A stretch of DNA of 64,000 nt, from contig NZ_RJUO01000004.1 in the NCBI RefSeq assembly GCF_003752365.1, forward strand, positions 1 through 64,000. The letters run 5' to 3'. How positions within the stretch are numbered: the stretch's first letter is position 1; each line of letters begins with the position of its first letter. This document shows positions 25,096 to 33,763 of this stretch, piece by piece. This DNA is from Frondihabitans sp. PhB188. GTDB lineage: Bacteria; Actinomycetota; Actinomycetes; Actinomycetales; Microbacteriaceae. A model generated the notes under the pieces. It saw only the letters and a program-made list of their open reading frames with translations. It searched no databases and was not told the origin of the DNA. A program made the position numbers and the translations under genes.

Positions 25096-26754
25096 TCAGG
25101 CGCTGACCAGCAGCGCCCGGTCGAGGACCTCGTCCGTGGCCAGGACCTTGTAGCCCTCCTCGTCGAAGAAGACGGTCATCCGATCCCCGTCGTGGCTCAT
25201 GACCGTGCCCTCGCCCCAGGCCTCGTGCCGCACGTGCGAGTCGACGGGAAAGGCTCGTTCGCCGGAACTGGTCGCAGCGTCATCGACCCGGGGTCCGTCG
25301 GCCTCGCGCGCGCACCCGTCGCAGTTGCCGCACCGCTCGGGCGAGTCCTCGCCGAAGTACCCGAGCAGGGTGTGGCGACGGCATCCGGGCTGCTCCGCGT
25401 AGTTCCGCATCATGTCCTGGCGGGTCTTCTCGACCCGTTCGCGGGTCTTCGCCACGTGCCTGGCCGAATCAGCGGCCTCGGCCGCTTCGAGACCCTTGCG
25501 AACCACGAACCCGCGCTTCTTCTCGATGATCGTCTCCGCCTCGAGGAGGAGGTCGATGAGGCGCGTCACCGTCTGCCGCGTGTGGCTCAGCTGCTCGGCG
25601 ACCGCGGTGCGCGTGACCGGCCGGCCTGCCGCCTGGATGGTCGTGAAGACGGCTCGGAGATGCGACCGACGAGGCAGACCGGAGGCGAAGAAGCTTCGCA
25701 GGGCGAGGTCTTCCGGGCGGTAGTGGAGGGTGGCCGATGCGGGCTCGCCGTCTCGGCCGGCCCGCCCGATCTCCTGGTAGTAGCTCTCCAGGGAGTCGGG
25801 GACGTCGGCGTGGATCACGGCTCGGATGTCCGGCTTGTCGATGCCCATCCCGAACGCGCTCGTGGCGACGACGAGGCCGACGTCGCCCGCGTGGAAGCGC
25901 TCGTGCACCTGACCGCGTTCCGCCGAGCTCTGACCGCCGTGGTACGCGACTACGGTCAGGTCAGGTCGCCGCTTCGAGAGGGCGTCGGCGTAGTACCCGG
26001 TCTCCTTCCGGGTCGCCACGTAGACGATCGCCGGAGTGGCTGCATTCGTCGCATCCTCGACGACGGCGTCGCGCTTCTGCTGGTCGTCTTCGTGCCGGGT
26101 CACCGCGAGGCTGAGATTGGGCCGATCGAAGCCGTGGCTGAGAACGAGGGGATCCCGAAGTCGAAGCCTCTCGACGATCTCGTCGCGGATCGGGCCGGAG
26201 CCGGTCGCCGTCAGCGCCAGGACGGGAGGCCGGCCGAGGTCCGCCACGATCTGCCCCAGGTGGAGGTAGTCGGGCCGGAAGTCGTGGCCCCAGGACGAGA
26301 CGCAGTGAGCCTCGTCGACGACGAGCAGCCCGACGCCGCTCGCGGCCAGCCTCGCCACCGTCTCCGGGCTCGCGAGCTGCTCGGGCGCGAGGAAGACGTA
26401 GGTGATCTCGCCGGCCTCCAGGCGCTCCCAGCCCTCGGCGTTCTCGCTGTCGGTGTGACTGGAGTTGATGGCGATCGCCGCCGGCGCCTCCGGGTGCCCG
26501 ACGAGCCCCGCGACCTGGTCGGCCTGCAGCGCGATCAGGGGCGAGACGACGACGACCGGCTTCCCGAGGACGGCGCCGGCGACCTGGTAGATGGCCGACT
26601 TCCCGAAGCCGGTCGGCATCAGTGCCAGCACATCGCGTTCGGCCAGGACGGCTTCGATGGCCTCGAGCTGCGCCGGGTGCAGCTCGTCCCAGCCGAAGAC
26701 GGATGCGGCTGTCTTATCGATGGTCGTCCGGTCGGTCGATGTCGTCGTGCTCAC
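25096..26754 (-). CDS. recQ: RecQ-family ATP-dependent DNA helicase
   Basis: 552 residues. Helicase motifs are present in order: ALMPTGFGKSAIYQV (Walker A), VVVSPLIALQADQV, LLVVDEAHCVSSWGHDFRPD (DEAH), ALTATG, and the second-domain YVATRKETGYYA and QEIGRAGRDG. The zinc ligands CRRHTLLGYFGE to CGNCDGC follow. It has no HRDC domain; instead a C-terminal segment of about 70 residues (VRHEAWGEGTVMSHDGD) looks like the DUF3553-type barrel seen in some actinobacterial RecQ proteins. GTG start. Confidence 0.95.
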   Translation of the reverse strand: MSTTTSTDRTTIDKTAASVFGWDELHPAQLEAIEAVLAERDVLALMPTGFGKSAIYQVAGAVLGKPVVVVSPLIALQADQVAGLVGHPEAPAAIAINSSHTDSENAEGWERLEAGEITYVFLAPEQLASPETVARLAASGVGLLVVDEAHCVSSWGHDFRPDYLHLGQIVADLGRPPVLALTATGSGPIRDEIVERLRLRDPLVLSHGFDRPNLSLAVTRHEDDQQKRDAVVEDATNAATPAIVYVATRKETGYYADALSKRRPDLTVVAYHGGQSSAERGQVHERFHAGDVGLVVATSAFGMGIDKPDIRAVIHADVPDSLESYYQEIGRAGRDGEPASATLHYRPEDLALRSFFASGLPRRSHLRAVFTTIQAAGRPVTRTAVAEQLSHTRQTVTRLIDLLLEAETIIEKKRGFVVRKGLEAAEAADSARHVAKTRERVEKTRQDMMRNYAEQPGCRRHTLLGYFGEDSPERCGNCDGCAREADGPRVDDAATSSGERAFPVDSHVRHEAWGEGTVMSHDGDRMTVFFDEEGYKVLATDEVLDRALLVSA

Positions 26755-26973
26755 TGCGTGTCCTTCGAATGGTGGACTCTCAGTTCACGAGTCCGGCGTG
26801 GGACACGCCCGACACTGTCAGTCGATGCGCGGGCGTGTACCCCCGGAATACGACGACGCGCCACTACTCCCCCGGCGCCGTGCCGGTTACCTCCTCGAGC
26901 CGCTTCGAGACGTCGATGCTGGAGCCCGAGCGACCTGGATGTACCCCCAGCGAGAACGGCCTAGCGTCAGCCG

Positions 26974-26997
26974 AGGTCGAGGGATCTCCCTCGACCT
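26974..26997. promoter_or_regulatory. Hairpin in the leader of the CsbD gene
   Basis: AGGTCGAGGGA and TCCCTCGACCT form a perfect inverted repeat with a two-base centre, 23 bases before the CsbD start. The gap 26755-27020 otherwise shows two GTAC-CCCC motifs (about 26836 and 26941) and no gene. The hairpin may stabilise the leader or be a binding site. Confidence 0.5.
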
Positions 26998-27020
26998 AGG
27001 TGTCGAGCAGAGGAATCATG

Positions 27021-27227
27021 ATGTCGCTTGGAGACAAGGCAAAGGATCTGACCCAGAAGGCAGCCGGTCACGCCGAGGAGTTCGTCGGCAAGAAGACCGA
27101 CGACGCCGAGCTGACCGCCCAGGGCAAGAAAGACCAGCACATGGGCGAGGCCCGCAAGAACGTCGAGGACTCGAAAGACGAAGCCCGCGACACGACAGAC
27201 GACACGGAGGGTGCGGGCCGGGTCTGA
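27021..27227 (+). CDS. CsbD family stress protein
   Basis: 68 residues: MSLGDKAKDLTQKAAGHAEE, then KTDDAELTAQGKKDQ and a highly charged tail. This matches CsbD/YjbJ-like proteins, abundant hydrophilic stress proteins of unknown mechanism. The second ATG (27021) has the better spacing to AGAGGA. Confidence 0.88.
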   Translation: MSLGDKAKDLTQKAAGHAEEFVGKKTDDAELTAQGKKDQHMGEARKNVEDSKDEARDTTDDTEGAGRV

Positions 27228-27303
27228 CCCCGCCTCACCTCACACCCGGGCGCAGGCCCAGCACATCGCCGAGGTGCTTCTCGGCCACGACAGAGAGATG
27301 CAA

Positions 27304-27660
27304 ATGGCACACGGAGTAGCAACAGTCTGGGTTCCGGTCACCGACATGAAGAGGGCGGTCGCCTTCTATCGCGACACTCTCGGACTCGACGTCAAGAGCG
27401 AGAGCGACGACTGGTCGGAGCTCGACGCCGGAGGGCTCATGATCGGCCTGAACGGACGCGAGGACGCCAGCGTCTCGTCCTCGGGCGGAGCAGTCATCAC
27501 CTTCCAGCCCGACGGGACCATCGAAGACGAGTTGGCCGAGATCGCGTCTCGGGGCGCGGACATCCAGGGCGAGATCAGCGACCACGAGTGGGGTCGCATC
27601 GTCCCGTTCAAGGACTCCGAGGGCAACGACCTGCAGTTCTACACGCCGCCGCAGGGCTGA
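27304..27660 (+). CDS. VOC (glyoxalase/bleomycin-resistance fold) protein
   Basis: 118 residues: VWVPVTDMKRAVAFYRDTLG and IVPFKDSEGNDLQFY are the two halves of the VOC pattern. The N-terminal metal ligand is Val or Trp rather than His, so the metal site may be incomplete. ATG at 27304 has the better spacing to AGAGAG; another ATG lies two codons upstream. Confidence 0.85.
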   Translation: MAHGVATVWVPVTDMKRAVAFYRDTLGLDVKSESDDWSELDAGGLMIGLNGREDASVSSSGGAVITFQPDGTIEDELAEIASRGADIQGEISDHEWGRIVPFKDSEGNDLQFYTPPQG

Positions 27661-27670
27661 CGGCCTCGCA

Positions 27671-27700
27671 GGTGGTCGTCCTCAGCTGAGGACGACCACC
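27671..27700. terminator. Bidirectional terminator, perfect 30-bp palindrome
   Basis: GGTGGTCGTCCTCAG followed directly by its exact reverse complement. It lies between the convergent VOC and heliorhodopsin-like genes and overlaps the last codons and stop of the latter. Confidence 0.8.
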
Positions 27701-28320
27701 CACGCGACCACCGACAGACCCACGACGCGCAACCAGAGGGCGGCCGCGCCGGCTCCGCGCCACACCGCCGCGAACTCCGCGACAGCGACAGCGAGCGCCA
27801 CGAGCGTGACGAGCACGACGCCGCCTCCGACAGGGCTGCCGACGATCATCGACCCCACCTGCTGGAACGCGACGATCCCCCACGGAACGATCCCGACGGC
27901 TGAGCCGAAGCCGAGGGCGTGACGCGGGCCGCGGCCCTGGAACATCCCGAAGAGCACCCCGCCCGATGCCAGCGCGTAGATGCCGACGAGTGCGCCGACG
28001 TCTTCGACGCCGTTGAGCAGTGCGACCACGAAGACGACGATCGGCCACGTCAGAAGAGGATCGATCCACGCGCCCAGGCGCCGTGGCACGAAGCGCCCGA
28101 CCGCGAGCAGGGCGACCACGACCCCGAGCGCCACCCCGATATCGACGTGCGCGATCAGGTGCCGGGAGGCTCCCCCGAACGCCGCGGTCACCGGGCGGAG
28201 CGCAGGATCCCGGCCCCCCGCCACCACGACCAGCAGGGCGACCGCCTCCACGGCGAGCAGCACGCCCGCCCACCGTCGCCCGCCCACCGGCCCGGCCGCG
28301 ACTCCACGCCCAGCGCTCAT
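27682..28320 (-). CDS. Heliorhodopsin-like seven-helix membrane protein lacking the retinal lysine
   Basis: 212 residues, seven likely membrane segments. The match to heliorhodopsins runs along the chain. Helix 1 is RWAGVLLAVEAVALLVVVAG, followed by PALRPVT (48C12 has RIAGV and ALPMT). Helix 3 has AWID (RWVE) and GVEDVGALVGI. Helix 4 has LFGMFQ. Helix 5 has FGSAVGIVPW, nearly the family hallmark FG..AGIVPW. Helix 7 reads RVVGLSVVAW where 48C12 has SLVAKSALAW, so the Schiff-base lysine position is Leu202. The counter-ion glutamate position is Asp87, and the two conserved histidines of helices 1 and 2 are also missing. It should not bind retinal covalently. 48C12 residues are recalled from memory. 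Confidence 0.72.
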   Translation of the reverse strand: MSAGRGVAAGPVGGRRWAGVLLAVEAVALLVVVAGGRDPALRPVTAAFGGASRHLIAHVDIGVALGVVVALLAVGRFVPRRLGAWIDPLLTWPIVVFVVALLNGVEDVGALVGIYALASGGVLFGMFQGRGPRHALGFGSAVGIVPWGIVAFQQVGSMIVGSPVGGGVVLVTLVALAVAVAEFAAVWRGAGAAALWLRVVGLSVVAWVVVLS

Positions 28321-28387
28321 GTGCGTCAGGCTACGCTCCGCGAGCGGTCGGGCGGCCGGGCGGTCCAGCAGCCCAGCGGTTCAGCCG

Positions 28388-30931
28388 TCACAAGCCGAGA
28401 GCGGCGCGCAGGAACGGCGCGGTCCGGCTGGACGGGTGGTCGGCCACCTGCTCGGGCGTGCCCTGAGCCATCACCCGACCGCCCGCGTCACCGGCGTCCG
28501 GGCCGAGGTCGATCACCCAGTCGGCCTGGGCGACGATTCGCATGTCGTGCTCGACGATGATGACCGTGTTGCCGCCGTCGACGAGGTCGTGCAGGTGCCC
28601 GATCAGCCGGTCGGAGTCGGCGGGGTGCAGGCCCGACGTGGGCTCGTCGAGAAGGTAGAGGGTGTCGCCGCGCTGTCCTCGGCGCAGCTCAGTCGCGAGC
28701 TTGACCCGCTGGGCCTCCCCGCCCGAGAGCTCCGTCGCCGACTGTCCCAGCGACACGTAGCCGAGGCCGACGTCGAGGAGGGCGTCGACGTGGCGTGCCA
28801 CCTCGGCGTCGGCGCCGAAGAACTCCTTGGCGCGGCTGACGCTCATGGCGAGCACGTCGGCGATGGTGCTGCCGTCGAGCTCGATCTCGAGCGTCTCCGG
28901 GTTGTAGCGCGTGCCGCCGCAGGCGCTGCACAGCGCGTGGACGGTCGGCAGGAAGAGCAGCTCGACCTCCATCGTGCCTTCGCCCTTGCAGACGGGGCAT
29001 CGCCCGGCCGGCAGGTTGAACGAGAAGCGGCTGGCGGCGTACCGGCGGCGACGGGCCTCGGGCGTGGCCGCGAAGCGGGCCCGGATGCGGTCGAAGAGCC
29101 CCGTGTACGTCGCGACGTTCGACCGCGGCGTCCGGCCGATGGGCTTCTGGCTCACCTGGACGACGCGGCGCAGGCGTCCCTCGGGGCCGACCGCGCGCCC
29201 TGAGGTGACGTCCGGGACCGAGGCGAGGAGGGGATCCTGCGCGGCCCCTGCCGGCTCGTCGGCGTCGAGGGACTCCTCGTCGACGTCGGCGCCCAGGCTG
29301 CCTCTCAGCAGGTCGGGGACGGCATGGGTCACCAGCGTCGACTTGCCCGAGCCCGACACCCCGGTGACGGCGGTGAGGGCACCCAGCGGGAAGCTCACCG
29401 ACACGTCTCGCAGGTTGTTCCGGGTCACGTCGAAGAGCTCGAGCCGGTCGTCGCCCGATCGGCGCTCACGGACGGAGGCCGACCCCGGCTCGCCGAAGAG
29501 GTACGCGCGGGTGACGGACTCCTCCACCTCGCGCAGCCCCTCCAGCGGGCCGGAGTAGAGCACCTCTCCGCCCGCGGTCCCGGCACCGGGGCCGATGTCG
29601 ACGATCCAGTCCGCCTGGCGGATCACGTCGAGGGAGTGCTCGACGAAGAACACGGTGTTGCCGGAGTCCTTCAGGGCATGCAGGATCCGGGAGAGCGACT
29701 CGGTGTCAGCCGGATGCAGCCCGGCTGACGGCTCGTCGAGCACGAACACGACTCCGAACAGACGCGACAGCACCTGGGTCGCCAGCCGCATCCTCTGCAG
29801 CTCGCCCGACGACAGCGTCGGCGTCGTGCGGTCGAGCGAGAGGTAGCCGAGACCGAGGTCGATGATCGGCGAGAGCCGGGCGAGCAGGTCGCCGGCCAGC
29901 CGCTGGGCCGCGAGCCGCTTCTCGGGAGCGATCGGAGGCGCGGACGACCAGTCGGGAAGCAGAACCTGCCTCATCAGCTCGGCGATGGCGTTCAACGGCA
30001 TCGCCGCCACCTGGGTGATGTCGTGACCCTCGACCGTGACGGCCAGGGCGTCGGGCTTCAGCCGCCTGCCGTGGCAGGTCGGGCAGACGACGCTCACCAT
30101 GAACTCGGCGGCCCGCTCCCGCATGCGCGCGCTCTTCGAGTTCGCGAACGTGTCGAGGACGTACTTCCTCACACCCAGGAACGTGCCGTAATAGGAGTGC
30201 GGGGCCTTCGCCGCGACCGCCTTGCGCACCTGCGCGGGCGAGAGGTCGCGGTAGATCGGCACCTGCGGGGAGTCCTCCGTGTACAGAGCCCAGTCCCGCT
30301 GCTCGCGTGGCAGGTCTCGCCACGGCACGTCGATGTCGTAGCCGAGGGAGACGAGGCTGTCGCGCAGCTGCTTGCCGTGCCACGCCGAGGGCCACGCGGC
30401 GAGCGCGCGATCGCGGATCGTCAGCGTGTCGTCGGGAACCATGAGCTCCTCGGGCACGTCGTAGACGCGGCCCAGACCGTGGCAGGTCGGGCAGGCGCCC
30501 TGCACGGTGTTCATCGAGAAGTCCTCGGCCAGCAGCAGCGGGGCACCGGGCGGGTAGGTTCCGACCCGCGAGAAGAACATGCGAAGCACATTCGCCAGGG
30601 TCGTCGCGCTCCCGACCGTCGACCGAGCCGTGCCGCCGGTCCGCTGCTGCGGGAGGGCGACCGCAGGCGGCAACCCGTCGATGCGGTCGACATCGGGGGC
30701 GCCGACCTGGTCGATCAGACGGCGCGCGTACGGGGCGACGGACTCGAAGAAGCGCCGCTGCGCCTCGGCGTACAGGGTGCCGAAGGCCAGGGAGCTCTTT
30801 CCCGATCCCGAGACGCCGGTGAAGGCCACCAGCGCATCGCGGGGGATGTCGACGTCGACGTCGCGGAGGTTGTGCTCGCGTGCGCCGCGCACTGCGACCA
30901 CGTCGAGTCGATTGCGGTCATCAGTCGTCAC
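28388..30931 (-). CDS. UvrA2-like ABC ATPase (excinuclease A paralogue)
   Basis: 847 residues with two ABC ATPase halves. Half 1: TGVSGSGKSSLAFGTLYAEA, zinc motif CPTCHGLG, LSSGELQRMRLA, FVLDEPSAGLHP. Half 2: TGVSGSGKSTL, CPVCKGEGTMEVE with CSACGG, LSGGEAQRVKLATEL, YLLDEPTSGLHP. It is about 100 residues shorter than housekeeping UvrA (~950), mainly because the UvrB-binding region is reduced, as in class II UvrA proteins linked to drug resistance and repair. No uvrB or uvrC nearby. Confidence 0.92.
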   Translation of the reverse strand: MTTDDRNRLDVVAVRGAREHNLRDVDVDIPRDALVAFTGVSGSGKSSLAFGTLYAEAQRRFFESVAPYARRLIDQVGAPDVDRIDGLPPAVALPQQRTGGTARSTVGSATTLANVLRMFFSRVGTYPPGAPLLLAEDFSMNTVQGACPTCHGLGRVYDVPEELMVPDDTLTIRDRALAAWPSAWHGKQLRDSLVSLGYDIDVPWRDLPREQRDWALYTEDSPQVPIYRDLSPAQVRKAVAAKAPHSYYGTFLGVRKYVLDTFANSKSARMRERAAEFMVSVVCPTCHGRRLKPDALAVTVEGHDITQVAAMPLNAIAELMRQVLLPDWSSAPPIAPEKRLAAQRLAGDLLARLSPIIDLGLGYLSLDRTTPTLSSGELQRMRLATQVLSRLFGVVFVLDEPSAGLHPADTESLSRILHALKDSGNTVFFVEHSLDVIRQADWIVDIGPGAGTAGGEVLYSGPLEGLREVEESVTRAYLFGEPGSASVRERRSGDDRLELFDVTRNNLRDVSVSFPLGALTAVTGVSGSGKSTLVTHAVPDLLRGSLGADVDEESLDADEPAGAAQDPLLASVPDVTSGRAVGPEGRLRRVVQVSQKPIGRTPRSNVATYTGLFDRIRARFAATPEARRRRYAASRFSFNLPAGRCPVCKGEGTMEVELLFLPTVHALCSACGGTRYNPETLEIELDGSTIADVLAMSVSRAKEFFGADAEVARHVDALLDVGLGYVSLGQSATELSGGEAQRVKLATELRRGQRGDTLYLLDEPTSGLHPADSDRLIGHLHDLVDGGNTVIIVEHDMRIVAQADWVIDLGPDAGDAGGRVMAQGTPEQVADHPSSRTAPFLRAALGL

Positions 30932-31044
30932 AGACCCACCCTAGGGTCGCGCACCCGTCGGCGCCCGTGTGCCGACCGGGTGACAAACCTGCTCCTCGCC
31001 CGGAGCCGCGGAGCGTAGCGTCCGAGACAAATCGAGAGGGAATG

Positions 31045-31944
31045 ATGACTGACCAATACACGATGCAGGACCCGACGAAGATGTACGCCGACCGGACCCC
31101 CGACGAGCAGTACCTCCCGGGCGCCGGCACCGACGAAGAGCTCGCCCAGAACGTCCCGGCCGACCACGGCGAGGACTCCTACCGCGGCTCGGGTCGCCTG
31201 CAGGGCCGGAAGGCGTTGATCACCGGAGGCGACTCCGGCATCGGCGCCGCCGTGGCCATCGCCTACGCACGCGAGGGCGCTGATGTCGCGATCGTGTACC
31301 TGCCCGAAGAGCAGGAGGACGCCGACCGGATCCTGCAGCTGATCCGCGACGCCGGGCAGAAGGGCGTCGGCATCGCCGGCGACCTCAAGGACGCAGAGTT
31401 CGCCCGCGAGACGGTGGCGACCACGGTGCGCGAGCTCGGCGGCCTCGACATCGTCGTCAACAACGCCGGCAAGCAGCAGCACGTCGAGGACATCGTCGAC
31501 CTCACCGACGAGGAGTTCGACGAGACCTTCAAGACCAACGCCTACGCGACGTTCTGGATCACCAAGGCGGCGGTCCCGCACCTCGCCCCGGGGTCCGCGA
31601 TCATCAACACGACGTCGATCCAGGCCTACGCCCCGTCGCCCCACCTGGTGCACTACGCGGCCACCAAGGCGACCGTCAACAACCTCGCCAAGGGCCTCGC
31701 GGCGCAGCTCGCACCCAAGGGCATCCGAGTGAACGCGGTCGCACCGGGCCCGATCTGGACCCCGCTGCAGCCCGCCGGCGGCCAGCCCTCCGACGCCCTG
31801 CCCGAGGCCGGTGAGCAGACCTACCTCGGCCGCTGGGGTCAGCCCGCCGAGCTCGCGCCCGCGTACGTCTTCCTCGCCAGCGGCGAGTCGTCGTACGTGG
31901 TCGGCGAGACGCTCCACGTCGACGGGGGCATGCCCACCCCGTAG
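31045..31944 (+). CDS. Short-chain dehydrogenase (YhdG/glucose-ribitol dehydrogenase type)
   Basis: 299 residues. A family-typical N-terminal extension of about 45 residues (MTDQYTMQDP onward) precedes KALITGGDSGIGAAVAIAYA, the NNAG box, the catalytic Ser-Tyr-Lys (TSIQAYAPSPHLVHYAATKA) and GRWGQPAELAPAYVFLAS. Such proteins are often stress-induced in Gram-positive bacteria; substrate not defined. ATG at 31045 is six bases from GAGAGGGA. Confidence 0.93.
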   Translation: MTDQYTMQDPTKMYADRTPDEQYLPGAGTDEELAQNVPADHGEDSYRGSGRLQGRKALITGGDSGIGAAVAIAYAREGADVAIVYLPEEQEDADRILQLIRDAGQKGVGIAGDLKDAEFARETVATTVRELGGLDIVVNNAGKQQHVEDIVDLTDEEFDETFKTNAYATFWITKAAVPHLAPGSAIINTTSIQAYAPSPHLVHYAATKATVNNLAKGLAAQLAPKGIRVNAVAPGPIWTPLQPAGGQPSDALPEAGEQTYLGRWGQPAELAPAYVFLASGESSYVVGETLHVDGGMPTP

Positions 31945-31952
31945 CGGGTGCG

Positions 31953-31988
31953 CGAGCGGCACGTCGGAATACCTCCGCGTGCCGCTCG
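31953..31988 (+). terminator. Intrinsic terminator after the SDR gene
   Basis: CGAGCGGCACG (31953-31963) pairs perfectly with CGTGCCGCTCG (31978-31988) around a 14-base loop, starting eight bases after the SDR stop. It also lies just upstream of the next start at 32000. Confidence 0.75.
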
Positions 31989-31999
31989 TTGGGCTTCAC

Positions 32000-33088
32000 A
32001 TGTCGGAAATCACCACACGAACCGCCCTCGTCGTCGGCGCCTCGGGGATCACGGGCTCCGCGCTCGTCTCCCAGCTCGTCGCTGACGGCTGGCAGGTCCT
32101 CTCCCTCTCGCGCAGCGCGAAGTCGGCGCCGGGCATCCGGGGCATAGCCGCCGACCTCCTCGACCCGGTGAGCCTCGCGGCCGCCCTCGCCGACGAGATG
32201 CCGACCCACGTCTTCTTCACCGCGTGGCAGCGGCGCGAGACCGAGGCCGAGAACATCGCCGTCAACAGCGCGATGGTCCGCGACCTCCTCACCGCGCTGG
32301 ACCACGCGCCGCTCGAGCACGTCGCCCTCGTGACCGGGCTCAAGCACTACCTCGGGCCGTTCGAGGCGTACGCCGCGGGCGAGATGCCCGACACCCCCTT
32401 CCACGAGGACGAACCCCGTCTCGACACTCCGAACTTCTACTACGCGCAAGAAGACGAGCTGTTCGCCGCCGCCGAGAAGCAGGGCTTCACCTGGTCGGTG
32501 CACCGCTCCCACACGGTCATCGGCCACGCCGTCGGCAACGCCATGAACATGGGCCTCACCATCGCCGTCCAGGCCGCGATCGTCAACGAGCTCGGTCTCG
32601 ACTTCGTCTTCCCCGGCAGCGAGGCGCAGTGGAACAGCCTCACCGACATGACCGACGCGGGTGTCCTCGCCGACCAGATGGTGTGGGCCGCCACCGATCC
32701 CGCCGGCGCCGACGAGGCGTTCAACATCGTCAACGGCGACGTCTTCCGGTGGCGCTGGATGTGGCCGCGCCTCGCCGCCCACCTCGGCGTGCCGGCCGAG
32801 CGCGTCGTCGGTTTCGCCGACGCGCCTCGTCCCCTGGAGCAGCAGATGCAGGATCACGAGTCCGTCTGGCCGCGCATCGCCCAGAAGCACGGCCTCGTCG
32901 AGCCCGACGTCAGCCGACTCGCCTCCTGGTGGCACACCGACGCCGACCTCGGCCGCGAGATGGAGGTCGTCACCGACATGGGCAAGAGCCGCGAGGCGGG
33001 GTTCCTCGTCTTCACGAGGACCGAGCGGTCGTTCGCCGAGCTGTTCGACCGCTATCGAGCCGACCGGATCATCCCGCCGGTTCTGTAG
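32000..33088 (+). CDS. PRISE-type NAD(P)-dependent enone reductase (SDR superfamily)
   Basis: 362 residues. The Rossmann start is ALVVGASGITGSALVSQL. The middle matches progesterone 5-beta-reductase/iridoid synthase-like proteins: HVFFTAWQRRETEAENIAVN, VTGLKHYLGPF, then FYYAQEDELF and WSVHRSHTVIGHA. In that family the active-site Tyr and Lys are separated differently from classical SDRs; Lys in GLKHY and Tyr in FYYAQED are the candidates. These enzymes reduce activated C=C bonds. Native substrate unknown. Confidence 0.88.
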   Translation: MSEITTRTALVVGASGITGSALVSQLVADGWQVLSLSRSAKSAPGIRGIAADLLDPVSLAAALADEMPTHVFFTAWQRRETEAENIAVNSAMVRDLLTALDHAPLEHVALVTGLKHYLGPFEAYAAGEMPDTPFHEDEPRLDTPNFYYAQEDELFAAAEKQGFTWSVHRSHTVIGHAVGNAMNMGLTIAVQAAIVNELGLDFVFPGSEAQWNSLTDMTDAGVLADQMVWAATDPAGADEAFNIVNGDVFRWRWMWPRLAAHLGVPAERVVGFADAPRPLEQQMQDHESVWPRIAQKHGLVEPDVSRLASWWHTDADLGREMEVVTDMGKSREAGFLVFTRTERSFAELFDRYRADRIIPPVL

Positions 33089-33174
33089 CGATCGCGCCGA
33101 CGGGCTCGCATTGCCTCGAGGGCGGCGGCCCGTCAGACTCGGTGCATCGACGTCCGTCCCCGTCTGGAGTGCTC

Positions 33175-33591
33175 ATGGCTGACAAGCCGACTGTCCTGTT
33201 CGTCTGCGTGCACAACGCCGGCCGGTCGCAGATGGCCGCCGGGTTCATGACGAGCCTCTCCGGCGGACGGGTCGCAGTCCTGTCGGGCGGCTCGGAACCG
33301 GGCGACCGGATCAATCCGGTGGCGGTGGTGGCCATGGCCGAGGAGGGCATCGACATCACGGGCACCGTGCCCCGGCTGCTGACGACGGATCAGGTCCGGG
33401 AGTCCGATGTCGTCATCACCATGGGCTGCGGCGACGCATGCCCGATCTTCCCCGGCAAGCGCTACGACGACTGGGAGCTCGTCGACCCCGCCGGAAAGGG
33501 CATCGACGACGTCCGGCCCATCCGCGACGACATCAAGGGCCGCGTCGAGGCTCTGCTGGCGGAGCTGCTGCCGGCGGCCGCGGGGGCGTAG
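33175..33591 (+). CDS. arsC: ArsC-like arsenate reductase / low-molecular-weight phosphatase fold
   Basis: 138 residues. The phosphate-binding loop reads CVHNAGRSQMAAGFM near the N-terminus, and CGDACPIFPGKRYDDWELVDPAGKG carries a second Cys pair (quoted in part). This fits thioredoxin- or mycothiol-linked arsenate reductases of the LMW phosphatase fold. No arsR, arsB or acr3 gene is adjacent, so its part in arsenate resistance is inferred from the sequence alone. Confidence 0.88.
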   Translation: MADKPTVLFVCVHNAGRSQMAAGFMTSLSGGRVAVLSGGSEPGDRINPVAVVAMAEEGIDITGTVPRLLTTDQVRESDVVITMGCGDACPIFPGKRYDDWELVDPAGKGIDDVRPIRDDIKGRVEALLAELLPAAAGA

Positions 33592-33763
33592 AGACGGAGT
33601 GCTCGGATCGGCGAGCCAGTTCCTGCGCCCGGTATCGCAGGCCCCGGAGCAGAGAGAACCGCACCTGAACTGGGGCTGACCGGGGCCTGGCGCGGCCCTA
33701 GGATGAGCACACGCCGGCCCGATTGCGGGGTCTGCACTCTTTTCGCTCCCGGGGGAACACCGT

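Noticed and set aside
25096-26754. Possibility that the RecQ gene belongs to a defence system
   Set aside because: No nuclease, methylase or other defence gene is adjacent, and its neighbours are ordinary stress or hypothetical genes; a housekeeping repair role is simpler.
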